This document shows positions 1-11,003 of a DNA stretch of 64,000 nt, piece by piece (the first letter of the stretch is position 1; the number at the start of each line of letters is the position of its first letter). This stretch comes from Pseudonocardia alni (GTDB lineage Bacteria; Actinomycetota; Actinomycetes; Mycobacteriales; Pseudonocardiaceae): the NCBI RefSeq assembly GCF_002813375.1, contig NZ_PHUJ01000003.1, forward strand, positions 496,001-560,000, given 5' to 3'. The notes beneath the pieces are model-generated. The model had not been told where the DNA came from and searched no databases. It saw only the letters and a program-made list of their open reading frames with translations. Made by a program: the position numbers and the translations under genes.

Positions 1-476
1 CGGGCGAGCGTCGCGCTCTGGGCGAGGTAGCTGTAGATGTCCTTGGAGAACATCGGCGGCGCCAGCGCCAGCGGCACCCCCCACAGGATCGCGGTGCGGC
101 CGAGCTCGCGGCGCTCGGGCGCGGGGTGGTGCGCTCCGCGGGTGGTGAGCATCCGGGCGATCCACAGCCAGGCCGTGACGACCATGAGCAGGCCCGCGTA
201 GGTGACGGCGATCGCGAGGGTGACGTTGCGCGAGGGCAGCCCGATCACGCGCAGCCCGTTGAGCGGGTTCGGCACCGGGAACGCCCCGGAGCCCAGCGCG
301 CTGATCCCCATCAGCAGGGCGCCGGTCAAGCCGAGGATCCGCGCGATCCGGGCCTGCTCACGCAGGCCGCGCCGGGCCCGGTGGCCGGTCGACGGCGGTG
401 TGGCGGGGGGATCGGACGGCGCCGCACGCGTCGGGGGGTCGTCGCGCCCGGGCGGGGCGACCTCGGGCGTCACCAT
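1..476 (-). CDS. mptB: MptB-like polyprenol-phosphomannose-dependent alpha-1,6-mannosyltransferase, N-terminal part
   Basis: Only the first 158 codons lie in the window; the gene runs off the left edge. The ATG at 476 follows a disordered Pro/Arg-rich stretch, then two hydrophobic segments (about residues 45-65 and 82-105) and the motif MFSKDIYSYLAQS, close to the FSRDVYSY motif of MptB/GT-C membrane mannosyltransferases. The family extends mannan cores of lipoglycans on the outer face of the membrane. The same gene (Rv1459c) is divergent from sufR in M. tuberculosis, which supports the call. A TAACCT -10 element (484-489) lies 7 nt before the ATG, so the mRNA is probably leaderless. Family call is firm; exact substrate is inference. 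Confidence 0.8.
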   Translation of the reverse strand, partial: MVTPEVAPPGRDDPPTRAAPSDPPATPPSTGHRARRGLREQARIARILGLTGALLMGISALGSGAFPVPNPLNGLRVIGLPSRNVTLAIAVTYAGLLMVVTAWLWIARMLTTRGAHHPAPERRELGRTAILWGVPLALAPPMFSKDIYSYLAQSATLA

Positions 477-507
477 GGGAGAAGAGGTTAGTGGTGCGGT
501 GACGGGG

Positions 508-523
508 GGGCCGGTACCGGCCC
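508..523. repeat. 16-nt perfect palindrome in the mptB-sufR intergenic region
   Basis: GGGCCGGTACCGGCCC is a perfect palindrome between the two divergent genes. It lies upstream of the mptB promoter and about 70 nt upstream of the SufR box. No family of regulators is recognised from it; it could be an operator or a cruciform-forming sequence. Confidence 0.4.
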
Positions 524-592
524 TCACCTGCGGGTGGAGTGAGCCCGGTCACCACGGCGGGGGGTCTGTTTTGCCGTGCCGGGACATATACG

Positions 593-609
593 CAACACTG
601 GTGTTGTGA
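593..609 (+). promoter_or_regulatory. SufR operator overlapping the sufR start
   Basis: CAACACTGGTGTTG (593-606) is a perfect inverted repeat fitting the CAAC-N6-GTTG SufR box described for cyanobacteria and streptomycetes. The same bases read ACACT-N5-TGTGA (595-609), the form described for M. tuberculosis SufR. An AT-rich CATATAC (584-590) upstream can serve as the -10 element. The box covers the expected transcription start and the GTG at 606, so bound SufR would block the whole suf operon. Confidence 0.85.
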
Positions 610-1499
610 AAACGGACCGGACAGCGCCGCGGCGCCTCGACGACCCTGCCTGCGGGCACGGCGTCGGCGGCGACGCCGTGGTGCCCGCCGGGTCCGGGAC
701 GGGTACCCGCGCACTCGTGGCGCGGGTGCTCATGGAGCAGGGTCCGGTCACGGCCGCCGTCGTGGCGGCCGAGCTGGAGCTCACCGAGGCCGCCGTGCGC
801 CGGCACCTCGACGCGTTGATCGCCGACGGCGAGGCGGAGGTCCGGGCCCCGGCCCGGTCCGCCCGTCCGCGCGGCCGGGGCCGTCCGGCCCGGGAGTACC
901 TGCTCACCGACACGGGCCGGGTCCGGTTCGGGCACGGGTACGACGACCTGGCCACCCAGGCACTGCGCTTCCTCGCCGAGACGGCGGGGGAGGAGGCGGT
1001 CGACGCCTTCGCCCGGCACCGGGTGCGCGAGCTGCTCGGGTCCGACCTCGATGCGGTGACCGCCCCGGCGGAGCCCGCAGAACGCGTCGAAGCGCTGGCC
1101 CGGGTGCTCAGCGCCCGCGGCTACGCTGCGCAGGCCCGCCACGGCGGCTTCGGGGTGCAGCTGTGCCAGCACCACTGCCCGGTGGCCCACGTGGCCACCG
1201 AGTTCCCGGAGCTCTGCGAGGCCGAGACGCGTGCCTTCGCCGAGCTCCTGGGTACGCACGTGCAGCGGCTGGCCACCATCGCCCGCGGCGACGCCGCGTG
1301 CACCACACACGTCCCGCTCGAGGATCCCGAACTCCTCGCGCGGGCGAGAGGTAAGAAGCAAGGCCGTTCCGTCACCGTGAGTGGGAGACCCACTGCGCAG
1401 GTGCGGCAGGTGCAAGAAGAAGGGGGCTCCGCCGACGGCGGGACCCTCTCCCACCACGGTCCCCGAAAGGGAGGCAGTCCTTATGACGACCACTCCTGA
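606..1499 (+). CDS. sufR: SufR, iron-sulfur sensing repressor of the suf operon
   Basis: 297 aa. An N-terminal winged HTH (about 33-75, [19 protein letters not shown]) is followed by a C-terminal cluster domain with C187, C191, C204 and C232. The spacing of 4, 13 and 28 residues matches that of the M. tuberculosis SufR cysteines, which bind a 4Fe-4S cluster. SufR represses suf when the cluster is present and releases when it is lost. The GTG at 606 is chosen because it sits in the operator just after the -10 element; a GTG at 576 in frame is possible. The last 50 residues after [10 protein letters not shown] look unconserved and the reading frame overlaps sufB by 17 nt, so a small frameshift near the end cannot be excluded. 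Confidence 0.9.
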   Translation: MKTDRTAPRRLDDPACGHGVGGDAVVPAGSGTGTRALVARVLMEQGPVTAAVVAAELELTEAAVRRHLDALIADGEAEVRAPARSARPRGRGRPAREYLLTDTGRVRFGHGYDDLATQALRFLAETAGEEAVDAFARHRVRELLGSDLDAVTAPAEPAERVEALARVLSARGYAAQARHGGFGVQLCQHHCPVAHVATEFPELCEAETRAFAELLGTHVQRLATIARGDAACTTHVPLEDPELLARARGKKQGRSVTVSGRPTAQVRQVQEEGGSADGGTLSHHGPRKGGSPYDDHS

Positions 1500-2919
1500 T
1501 GTGCGCACCGAGCTCACGCAGGAGGAGACGATCGCGGCGCTCGGCCGGTACGACTTCGGCTGGGCCGACTCCGACGAGGCGGGCTCCATCGCGAAGCGTG
1601 GCCTGTCCTCCGAGGTCGTCGCCGACATCTCCCGCCTGAAGAGCGAGCCCGAGTGGATGCTGGAGTTCCGGCAGAAGGCGCTCGACATCTTCGGCAAGAA
1701 GCCGATGCCGCGCTGGGGCTCCGACCTGTCCGGGATCGACTTCGACAACATCAAGTACTTCGTGCGCTCCTCGGAGAAGCAGGCCGCCACCTGGGACGAC
1801 CTGCCCGAGGACATCAAGAACACCTACGACAAGCTGGGGATCCCGGAGGCCGAGAAGGCCCGCCTGGTCTCCGGTGTCGCGGCGCAGTACGAGTCCGAGG
1901 TCGTCTACCACTCGATCCGCGAGGACCTCGAGCAGCAGGGCGTCATCTTCCTGGACACCGACACCGCGCTGAAGGAGCACCCGGAGCTGTTCCGGGAGTA
2001 CTTCGGCTCGGTCATCCCGTCCGGTGACAACAAGTTCTCCGCCCTGAACTCCGCGGTCTGGTCCGGTGGCTCGTTCATCTACGTGCCGCCGGGCGTGCAC
2101 GTGGACATCCCGCTGCAGGCCTACTTCCGGATCAACACCGAGAACATGGGCCAGTTCGAGCGGACGCTGATCATCGTCGACGAGGGTGCCTACGTGCACT
2201 ACGTCGAGGGCTGCACCGCGCCGATCTACAAGACCGACTCCCTGCACTCGGCCGTCGTCGAGATCGTGGTCAAGAAGGGCGGCCGCTGCCGCTACACCAC
2301 GATCCAGAACTGGTCGAACAACGTCTACAACCTGGTCACCAAGCGCGCCAAGGCCGAGGAGGGCGCGACCATGGAGTGGGTCGACGGCAACCTCGGCTCC
2401 AAGGTGACCATGAAGTACCCGGCCGTGTGGCTGATGGGCGAGCACGCCAAGGGCGAGGTCCTCTCGATCGCGTTCGCGGGCGAGGGCCAGCACCAGGACG
2501 CCGGCGCCAAGATGGTCCACCTCGCGCCCAACACCTCCTCGACGATCGTGTCGAAGTCGGTGGCGCGCGGCGGCGGGCGCACGTCCTACCGCGGCCTGAT
2601 CCAGGTCAACCCGCGGGCGCGCAACTCCCGCTCGACGGTGAAGTGCGACGCGCTGCTGGTCGACACGATCTCGCGCTCGGACACCTACCCCTACGTCGAC
2701 ATCCGCAACGACGACGTGTCGATGGGGCACGAGGCCACCGTCTCCAAGGTCTCCGACGACCAGCTCTTCTACCTGATGAGCCGCGGTCTGACCGAGGACG
2801 AGGCCATGGCCATGGTCGTGCGCGGGTTCGTCGAGCCCATCGCGCGCGAGCTGCCGATGGAGTACGCGCTGGAGCTGAACCGGCTGATCGAGCTGCAGAT
2901 GGAGGGTTCCGTCGGATGA
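1483..2919 (+). CDS. sufB: Fe-S cluster scaffold protein SufB
   Basis: 478 aa. SufB forms the SufBC2D complex, which receives persulfide sulfur and assembles Fe-S clusters in the cytoplasm. The ATG at 1483 has a strong Shine-Dalgarno AAAGGGAGG (1466-1474). The C-terminal beta-helix core is recognisable ([26 protein letters not shown] region split by usual SufB/SufD signature) and ends in the helix [15 protein letters not shown]. The protein has normal intein-free length, unlike the M. tuberculosis orthologue, which carries an intein. Its stop overlaps the sufD start (ATGA), so translation is coupled. Confidence 0.95.
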   Translation: MTTTPDVRTELTQEETIAALGRYDFGWADSDEAGSIAKRGLSSEVVADISRLKSEPEWMLEFRQKALDIFGKKPMPRWGSDLSGIDFDNIKYFVRSSEKQAATWDDLPEDIKNTYDKLGIPEAEKARLVSGVAAQYESEVVYHSIREDLEQQGVIFLDTDTALKEHPELFREYFGSVIPSGDNKFSALNSAVWSGGSFIYVPPGVHVDIPLQAYFRINTENMGQFERTLIIVDEGAYVHYVEGCTAPIYKTDSLHSAVVEIVVKKGGRCRYTTIQNWSNNVYNLVTKRAKAEEGATMEWVDGNLGSKVTMKYPAVWLMGEHAKGEVLSIAFAGEGQHQDAGAKMVHLAPNTSSTIVSKSVARGGGRTSYRGLIQVNPRARNSRSTVKCDALLVDTISRSDTYPYVDIRNDDVSMGHEATVSKVSDDQLFYLMSRGLTEDEAMAMVVRGFVEPIARELPMEYALELNRLIELQMEGSVG

Positions 2920-4106
2920 CGACGAGTGACGTTGCCGGCCTCGCGCCCGAGCTGAAGGGCGCCAAGGAGGGGCAGGGCGAGGTCCCGATCGCCTCGGCCG
3001 GCGAGCGCTTCCAGTCCTTCGACGTGGAGGCGTTCGAGGTCCCCGGTGGCCGCGAGGAGAACTGGCGGTTCACCCCGCTGCGCCGGCTCAAGGGCCTGCA
3101 CGACGGCAGTGCCGCGTTCGAGGGCACCGCGCCGGTCTCGGTCACCGAGGCCGCCGGGGTGACCGTCGAGAAGGTCGGCCGCGACGACGCCCGGATCGGC
3201 GAGGGCGGTGTCCCGTTCGACCGGGTCGCCGCCGCGGCCTGGTCCGGGTTCGGCGAGGCCACCCTGGTCACCCTGGACGGGGAGAAGCTCGATCCGGTGA
3301 CCGTCACCGTGGACGGCCCCGGCGAGGGCGTCACGGCGGCCGGCCACCTGCACATCCGCACCACCCCGCACACACAGGCGACGGTCGTCGTCGTGCACCG
3401 GGGGTCGGGCGTGCTGGCCGACAACACCGAGGTCGTCCTGGGCGACGGCTCGCAGCTCACGCTGGTCGTGACCGAGGAGTGGGCCGACGACGCCGTGCAC
3501 GTGGGCGCCGAGCACTACTCGATCGGGCGCGACGCCACCCTGCGGGCCACCACGGTCCAGCTGGGCGGCGACCTGGTCCGGGTCTCCTCGACCGTGCGCT
3601 ACGCCGGCCCCGGCGGCGACGCCGAGCTCATCGGGCTCGGCTTCACCGACGCCGGCCAGCACCTCGAGCAGCGGCTGCTGGTGGACCACGCGGTGCCGAA
3701 CTGCAAGTCCAACGTGCTCTACAAGAACGCGCTGCAGAGCCTGACGAAGGACTCCTCGCACGTGGTGTGGATCGGCGACGTGCTGATCCGGGCCGCCGCC
3801 GAGAACACCGAGACCTTCGAGTTCAACCGGAACCTGGTGCTCACCGAGCACTGCCGCGCCGACTCCGTGCCCAACCTGGAGATCGAGACCGGCGAGATCG
3901 TGAGCGCGGGCCACGCCAGCGCCACCGGCCGGTTCGACGACGAGCAGCTGTTCTACCTGCGCAGCCGCGGCATCCCCGAGGACCAGGCGCGTCGCCTCGT
4001 CGTCCGCGGGTTCTTCGGCGAGGTCCTGAACAAGATCACGCTGCCGGAGCTCAAGGAGCGCCTCGAGGCGGCCGTCGAGGCCGAGCTCGCGCTCACCGGC
4101 GTCTGA
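2916..4106 (+). CDS. sufD: Fe-S cluster assembly protein SufD
   Basis: 396 aa. SufD is the paralogous partner of SufB in SufBC2D and is needed for iron acquisition by the scaffold. The [14 protein letters not shown] motif near residue 50 is the typical SufD N-terminal signature, and the C-terminal [19 protein letters not shown] segment parallels SufB. The gene starts inside the sufB stop codon (ATGA overlap at 2916-2919). A 54-nt gap separates it from sufC. Confidence 0.95.
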   Translation: MTTSDVAGLAPELKGAKEGQGEVPIASAGERFQSFDVEAFEVPGGREENWRFTPLRRLKGLHDGSAAFEGTAPVSVTEAAGVTVEKVGRDDARIGEGGVPFDRVAAAAWSGFGEATLVTLDGEKLDPVTVTVDGPGEGVTAAGHLHIRTTPHTQATVVVVHRGSGVLADNTEVVLGDGSQLTLVVTEEWADDAVHVGAEHYSIGRDATLRATTVQLGGDLVRVSSTVRYAGPGGDAELIGLGFTDAGQHLEQRLLVDHAVPNCKSNVLYKNALQSLTKDSSHVVWIGDVLIRAAAENTETFEFNRNLVLTEHCRADSVPNLEIETGEIVSAGHASATGRFDDEQLFYLRSRGIPEDQARRLVVRGFFGEVLNKITLPELKERLEAAVEAELALTGV

Positions 4107-4160
4107 GCGCAGCTCGGCACCGATTCCGCACACTTCCCGAATACGGAGCGACCACCACCG

Positions 4161-6286
<2,126 letters not shown>

Positions 6287-6287
6287 C

Positions 6288-6752
6288 GTGCAGCTGCAGC
6301 AGATGTACCAGGAGATCATCCTGGACCACTACCGCGACCCGCACGGCGCCGGTCTGCGCGAGCCCTACGACGCCGAGACCCACCACGTGAACCCCACCTG
6401 CGGGGACGAGGTCACGCTGCGGGTCAAGGTCGACGGGGACGTGGTCACCGACGTGTCCTACGAGACGCTGGGCTGCTCGATCAGCCAGGCGTCGGTGTCG
6501 GTACTGCACGACCTCGTCGCCGGGAAGCCGGTCGGCGAGGCGTGGAAGATCATGGCGTCGTTCCAGGAGATGGCCCAGGGACGCGGCAGGGTCGAGCCCG
6601 ACGAGGACGTCATCGGCGACGGCGTGGCCTTCGCCGGCGTCGCCAAGTACCCGGCACGGGTCAAATGTGCTCTCCTGGGCTGGATGGCATTCAAGGACGC
6701 GGTGAGCCGCACCGACGCCCGCATCGAGAACTCCGAGGGGAGTCCGGCATGA
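6288..6752 (+). CDS. sufU: Zinc-dependent sulfurtransferase SufU
   Basis: 154 aa, IscU-like fold. The GTG at 6288 follows the sufS stop by one base. Ligands C38, D40, C63 and C127 (PTCGDE, LGCSIS, RVKCALL) match the SufU zinc site, and the region between C63 and C127 is longer than in IscU, as expected for SufU. It accepts persulfide from SufS and passes it to SufB. The stop overlaps the next ATG. Confidence 0.95.
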   Translation: MQLQQMYQEIILDHYRDPHGAGLREPYDAETHHVNPTCGDEVTLRVKVDGDVVTDVSYETLGCSISQASVSVLHDLVAGKPVGEAWKIMASFQEMAQGRGRVEPDEDVIGDGVAFAGVAKYPARVKCALLGWMAFKDAVSRTDARIENSEGSPA

Positions 6753-7162
6753 GCGAGACCACCGAACAGAGCACCTCCGAGGACGTGGTGCGCGGCGCGG
6801 CGGGCATGCCCGAGCCGCCCGCCCGGGCCGACGCCGGTGACGGCGCGACCCTCGAGGCCCTGGAGGAGGCGATGAAGGACGTCGTCGACCCCGAGCTGGG
6901 CATCAACGTCGTCGACCTCGGCCTCGTCTACGGCATCGACCGGGACGGCGGGACCGCCGTCATCGACATGACGCTGACCTCGGCGGCCTGCCCGCTGACC
7001 GACGTGATCGAGGAGCAGACCCGCTCCGCGCTCACCGCCGGACCCGACGGCGGCCTCGTCGACGACGTCCGGATCAACTGGGTCTGGATGCCGCCGTGGG
7101 GGCCCGAGAAGATCACCGAGGACGGCCGCGAGCAGCTGCGGGCCCTCGGCTTCCGGGTCTGA
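6749..7162 (+). CDS. sufT: SufT-type MIP18/DUF59 metal-sulfur cluster assembly factor
   Basis: 137 aa. After an acidic, probably disordered N-terminus of about 35 residues comes a DUF59 domain with MKDVVDPELGINVVDLGLVY and the conserved TSAACPLT motif holding the reactive cysteine. The family helps Fe-S cluster delivery or maturation. It is the last gene of the suf operon, coupled to sufU by an ATGA overlap, as for Rv1466. A strong bidirectional terminator follows. Confidence 0.9.
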   Translation: MSETTEQSTSEDVVRGAAGMPEPPARADAGDGATLEALEEAMKDVVDPELGINVVDLGLVYGIDRDGGTAVIDMTLTSAACPLTDVIEEQTRSALTAGPDGGLVDDVRINWVWMPPWGPEKITEDGREQLRALGFRV

Positions 7163-7180
7163 CGACCCCGCACCGACCCC

Positions 7181-7216
7181 GACGGGCCGGATCCCCACCA
7201 GGGGGTCCGGCCCGTC
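7181..7216. terminator. Bidirectional terminator between suf operon and nat
   Basis: A 16-bp stem with one G-T wobble (arms 7181-7196 and 7201-7216) closes on a four-base ACCA loop. It lies 18 nt after the suf operon stop and 6 nt before the end of the convergent nat gene. It has no T-tract, which is usual in high-GC actinobacteria. Confidence 0.85.
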
Positions 7217-7222
7217 GTCGTC

Positions 7223-8050
7223 TCACGGGAAGTAGACCTCCCGCAGCCGGTCCTCCAGCCCCGCGACGGCGCCGGTGTCGACACCGAGGTGCTCCTCCAG
7301 CGCGTCCCGGACCCGCGCGGGGGAGGTGAGCTCGTGCCGCGCCACGTCGCCGTCGGCGGTGCGCACGGTGAGCCGGGTCCCGTCGAGGGTGGTCCGGTGC
7401 TCCGGGGTGGTGCGCGCGGCGACGAGCCCGGTCCGGAAGTGCGACGCCGGGTGGTGGGTCAGATACCAGGAGCCCATCGCGAAATCGACGTCCGGGGCGG
7501 GGACCAGGTCGAAGACGTACTGGTCGGCCCAGTCACCGCTGCCGCGCCGCTGCAGGACCCAGGCGCCGTGGTCGTCGCGGGCGTAGCGGTAGGTCGCCTG
7601 CGGGGTCGGCTGCTCCAGCCCGGCGACGAGCCGCAGCGCGATGGTCGGCACCGTCGAGCCGAACCCGGCGTCGACGGTGAAGCGGCCCTCCGTGGTGTCG
7701 ACGAGGGTGAGCCGGTGGGTGCGCGACGTCGGCGGGTCCGCCGGGGCCAGCCCGAGGCGGACCCGGCCGACGAGCGGGGTGACCTGGTACCCCACCGCGG
7801 CCAGCACGTCGTGCAGCAGGCGGTTGTGCTCGAAGCACCAGCCGCCGCGCCGGCCGTGCACCAGCTTCGCCGCGACGCCGTCGGAGGTGGTCGGCGGCTC
7901 GACGCCGGTGAACGGGTCGAGGTTCTCGAACGGGATGGTCGCGTTGTGCGCGGTCACGACCCGGTCGAGCAGCGCCCGGTCCGGTGTCGCCCGGTCGACC
8001 CCGAGGAGGTCGAGGTACGCGGCGGCCGAGGTGGTCACCGTGCTCGTCAT
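7223..8050 (-). CDS. nat: Arylamine N-acetyltransferase
   Basis: 275 aa from the ATG at 8050; a GTG at 8068 would add six residues. The catalytic triad C72 (RRGGWCFEHN), H112 (SRTHRLTLVD) and D127 (VDAGFG) is intact, and the N-terminal FENLDPF motif is typical. The enzyme transfers acetyl from acetyl-CoA to arylamines and hydrazines through a Cys acyl intermediate. It stands alone, convergent with the suf operon and upstream of nothing in particular. Confidence 0.92.
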   Translation of the reverse strand: MTSTVTTSAAAYLDLLGVDRATPDRALLDRVVTAHNATIPFENLDPFTGVEPPTTSDGVAAKLVHGRRGGWCFEHNRLLHDVLAAVGYQVTPLVGRVRLGLAPADPPTSRTHRLTLVDTTEGRFTVDAGFGSTVPTIALRLVAGLEQPTPQATYRYARDDHGAWVLQRRGSGDWADQYVFDLVPAPDVDFAMGSWYLTHHPASHFRTGLVAARTTPEHRTTLDGTRLTVRTADGDVARHELTSPARVRDALEEHLGVDTGAVAGLEDRLREVYFP

Positions 8051-8092
8051 GGTGCCCGAGGCTGTCACCTCGACCCGGGTTCAGGTCAAGGA

Positions 8093-9103
8093 TCAGCGTT
8101 CGCGGGCGCCGCGCAGCGCCCACGCCCGCAGGTGGGAGTAGCCGCGGGTGTGCAGTGTCGCGATCCGCCGCAGGTCGAAGCGCGGGTCGTCGCGCAGCGA
8201 CTCGAACATCTCCTTGTCGACCAGCACCGTGTCCGGGCGGGCCTCGGAGGTGAGCCGGGCCGCGACGTTGACGACCTCGCCGTAGACGTCGCCGTAGCGG
8301 GCCAGCACCATGCCGTGGGCGAGGCCGATCCGCAGCTGCGGCAGCGCCGGCTCGGTCCGGACCCGGTCGCGCAGGCCGAGCGCGATGGCCGCGGCGTCGG
8401 CGGGGTGCTCGGTGACGTAGAGGACCTCGTCGCCGACGGTCTTGATCACCCGGCCCCGGCCGTTCGCGATGACCTCGGTCGTCACCGAGCCGAACCGCTC
8501 GATCATCTCGCCGAGCTCGTCCATCGAACGTCGGCGGGTGGTGCGGGTGAAGCCGACCATGTCGGCGAACCCGACCGACAGCGGCCAGGTGTCGGCCGCG
8601 ATGTGCGCGGCGTCCAACCGCTGCGCCCCCGCGACCCAGCGCGACGCCGTCGCCGCGAGGTGGCGCCGCCACACGTAGGACTGCAGCGACTCCAGCTCGG
8701 GCAGCACGTCGGCGGCGAGCCGGGCCGCGTCGCGCGGGGTCAGCTCGCCGATGTGGGCGGCGGCGACCTGGGCGAGCATGCCGATCTGCCACTCGGCGAG
8801 CCGCGACAGCGACTGCGCGACCGCGCGGGCGACCGCCTCGCGGGCGTTCTTGTCGGGCAGCCAGTCCCGGGTCAGGCGGGCGACGGTGCTGGCCGCCTCC
8901 AGGTCGGCGCGGGTGTAGACCCGGTCCTCCGGATCGGAGTCCGCGAACCCCAGCGCCCGCCAGAGCCGCCCCGACTCCTCCGGGTCGAGCCCCGCGGCCT
9001 CCACCAGCTCGTCGCGGGTGAACTCACGGGGCGCGCCCAGGATGAACTCGTCCAGCGCCCCGTCGTCTATCTCGCTCCAGTCGATCGAGGCGGGATCGGG
9101 CAT
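8093..9103 (-). CDS. Class III adenylate cyclase with N-terminal regulatory domain (Rv1264-like)
   Basis: 336 aa from ATG 9103; a GTG at 9133 would start 4 nt after the uspA stop, and neither start has a clear ribosome binding site. The first 160 residues are helical and resemble the autoinhibitory, pH-sensing region of Rv1264. The catalytic domain shows FADMVGFT (metal Asp), KTVGDEVLY (Lys and second Asp) and GEVVNVAARL (transition-state Asn and Arg), so all six catalytic positions appear present. It should make cAMP in the cytoplasm as a dimer. It is probably co-transcribed with the upstream universal stress protein gene. Confidence 0.85.
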   Translation of the reverse strand: MPDPASIDWSEIDDGALDEFILGAPREFTRDELVEAAGLDPEESGRLWRALGFADSDPEDRVYTRADLEAASTVARLTRDWLPDKNAREAVARAVAQSLSRLAEWQIGMLAQVAAAHIGELTPRDAARLAADVLPELESLQSYVWRRHLAATASRWVAGAQRLDAAHIAADTWPLSVGFADMVGFTRTTRRRSMDELGEMIERFGSVTTEVIANGRGRVIKTVGDEVLYVTEHPADAAAIALGLRDRVRTEPALPQLRIGLAHGMVLARYGDVYGEVVNVAARLTSEARPDTVLVDKEMFESLRDDPRFDLRRIATLHTRGYSHLRAWALRGARER

Positions 9104-9137
9104 CGGACGGGGCCGTCCGGGTTCGGACGTCACGCGA

Positions 9138-9587
9138 TCACGTGGTGTGCACGACGAGCACGTCCACGCCGGCACGGCGGGTCGCGTCGGCGGGCACCGA
9201 GCCGAGCAGCCGCCCGGAGAAGGTGTTCAGACCGCGGTTGCCGATCACGAGCAGGTCGGCGCTGTGCTCCTTGACCGCCTTGCGCAGGACGTCGACCGGC
9301 GCGCCGTCCTCGGCGAAGGTCGAGACGTCCTTCGCGCCGGCGGCGGCGGCCCGGTCGGAGGCCTCGCGCAGCGCCTCCTCGGCGGGGGTCCAGCCGGTGA
9401 CGAGGAAGGCCTCGTCCTTCAGCGCGTCCTCCGCGGCCGAGGTGTCCTCGCGGCTGGCCGGGGTGTAGGCGGAGACGATGACCAGCTTCGCGCCGCTGTC
9501 CGCGGCCACCCCGGCCGCGCGCTCGACGGCCGCGAACGACGTCGACGAGCCGTCGGTGCCGACGACGATGGTCTTGTATGCGGACAC
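9138..9587 (-). CDS. UspA-family universal stress protein, single domain
   Basis: 149 aa Rossmann-like Usp domain with the N-terminal IVVGTDGS strand and the ATP-binding loop GNRGLNTFSGRLLGSVP near the C-terminus. That loop fits the G-x2-G-x9-G-(S/T) pattern of ATP-binding Usp proteins. Its stop lies a few bases before the cyclase gene on the same strand, so the pair may link ATP or stress sensing with cAMP. The cyclase link is inferred from spacing only. Confidence 0.9.
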   Translation of the reverse strand: MSAYKTIVVGTDGSSTSFAAVERAAGVAADSGAKLVIVSAYTPASREDTSAAEDALKDEAFLVTGWTPAEEALREASDRAAAAGAKDVSTFAEDGAPVDVLRKAVKEHSADLLVIGNRGLNTFSGRLLGSVPADATRRAGVDVLVVHTT

Positions 9588-9695
9588 AGGTGCCTCCCGG
9601 GGAACGGTCGCGCGTCGCCGGTCCGGCGGCCGGCGTCACCGCGTGCGACGACGTTACTACGTGGTATCCGATCAACTTGTCCCGAGTCCCTCCCG

Positions 9696-11003
9696 TCATC
9701 GCCCTTTCGAGTGAAATGCGGCGGCCGATCGCAGCATGTGCGCTCGTACGGGTGGCGGAGCGGCCCGGAACACACCGGCCATCCCGGCGAGGGTGCCGGT
9801 CAGGTCGTCGCGGCCGGTGAGGAACGCGCGGCCGCTGCGGCCGGCGAAGAACGCGTCGAAGAAGTCCGGCACCAGCCGCGGCGGCATCTCCAGCACGGTG
9901 CGCAGCCCGTGGCGGCGCAGGCGGTGCACCGCGCGGGCCGAGCGGGGCCAGAGCAGCCGGCGGGCCGCCGTCGTCGCGGCGGCGGGGTCGTGCGGCAGGT
10001 GCCGGGCCAGCTCGGCGGCCAGCCGCGGGGCCAGCCCGAGCGCGGGGGCGACGCTGAACCCGGTCGCGGGGTGCACCAGCGGCGTCGCCGCCCCGAACCC
10101 GACGGGGTGCCGTGGGCCGCGCGGGGTGTCGACCGGGAAGCGGACGCGCTCGACGGGGGCGGCGTCGGGCACGGCGACGCCCGCCCCGGCGAGCCGGGCC
10201 GCGAGCCGGTCGCGCAGCTCGGGCAGCCCCAGCCCCGGCCGTCGCGCCAGGGAGGTCTCCTCCAGCAGGACGGTGCCGTCGCCATAGGGGACGGCGTAGA
10301 GGAACGTCGGCCACTCCGTCCACCCCGGGCGGTGCGGGCCGGGGGAGCGCCAGTCCATGAAGACGGCCTCGCCGGGCCCCACCACCGGCGCGGCCACCCG
10401 CTCGTCGACGACGACGCCCCACGCGGTCTGCTCGGTCCCGCCCGCCGGGCCGGGGCGCAGCCGCGACGGGGCCCCGGTGGCGTCGACGACCAGGGCCGCG
10501 TCGACGACCCGCGCCGCGTCGTCCCGCGGGGCCCCGCCGTCACCGGGGCCGCCGCTCCCGCCCCGGCCGCCCGGAGGGTGCAGCCGCACCCGGTACCGGT
10601 GGCCGTCGGGCCGGACGTCGTCGGCGGCGGCGCGCCCGGGCAGCACCGTGACCCCGGCGAGCCGCGCGTCGAGGTGGGCGCGCAGCCCGGCGGTGTCGAG
10701 CACCGCGTACGGGCCCAGCGCGCGGGTGCCACCACCGGGCAGCACGGCCACCGCCTCCGGCCGGGTCGCGATCATCGCCGCAGGCAGGTGCGGGGGCAGC
10801 TCCTCGGGCCACGCGCAGTAGGTCGCCGTCCACGCCCGCTCCGGGGCGGGGTCGGCGAGCGTGGTGCGCAGCCCGGTCTCCGCGCACGCCGCCGCGAGCG
10901 CCCGCCCGGCCGGACCACCGCCGAGGACCAGCACGTCGGCCACCGTCGTGCCGGGGGCACCCGACCGGCTCGACGACGCCGTCCCGCTCCTCGTCCCCGT
11001 CAT
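9696..11003 (-). CDS. Lycopene cyclase (CrtY/CrtL family flavoprotein)
   Basis: 435 aa. An FAD-binding Rossmann motif VLVLGGGPAGRALA lies at about 24-38. The family signatures VDATGAPSR, the acidic FMDWR segment and the LLEETSLARRPGL motif of lycopene beta-cyclases follow. The enzyme cyclises the psi ends of lycopene. Other carotenoid genes (crtE, crtB, crtI) are not in the window. The start overlaps the stop of the upstream SDR gene (ATGA), so the two are translationally coupled. Beta versus epsilon end-group specificity is not decidable here. Confidence 0.85.
   Translation of the reverse strand: MTGTRSGTASSSRSGAPGTTVADVLVLGGGPAGRALAAACAETGLRTTLADPAPERAWTATYCAWPEELPPHLPAAMIATRPEAVAVLPGGGTRALGPYAVLDTAGLRAHLDARLAGVTVLPGRAAADDVRPDGHRYRVRLHPPGGRGGSGGPGDGGAPRDDAARVVDAALVVDATGAPSRLRPGPAGGTEQTAWGVVVDERVAAPVVGPGEAVFMDWRSPGPHRPGWTEWPTFLYAVPYGDGTVLLEETSLARRPGLGLPELRDRLAARLAGAGVAVPDAAPVERVRFPVDTPRGPRHPVGFGAATPLVHPATGFSVAPALGLAPRLAAELARHLPHDPAAATTAARRLLWPRSARAVHRLRRHGLRTVLEMPPRLVPDFFDAFFAGRSGRAFLTGRDDLTGTLAGMAGVFRAAPPPVRAHMLRSAAAFHSKGR

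Noticed and set aside
126-609. Two overlapping plus-strand ORFs over the mptB start
   Set aside because: They are shadows of the minus-strand mannosyltransferase frame, which has clear membrane segments and family motifs.
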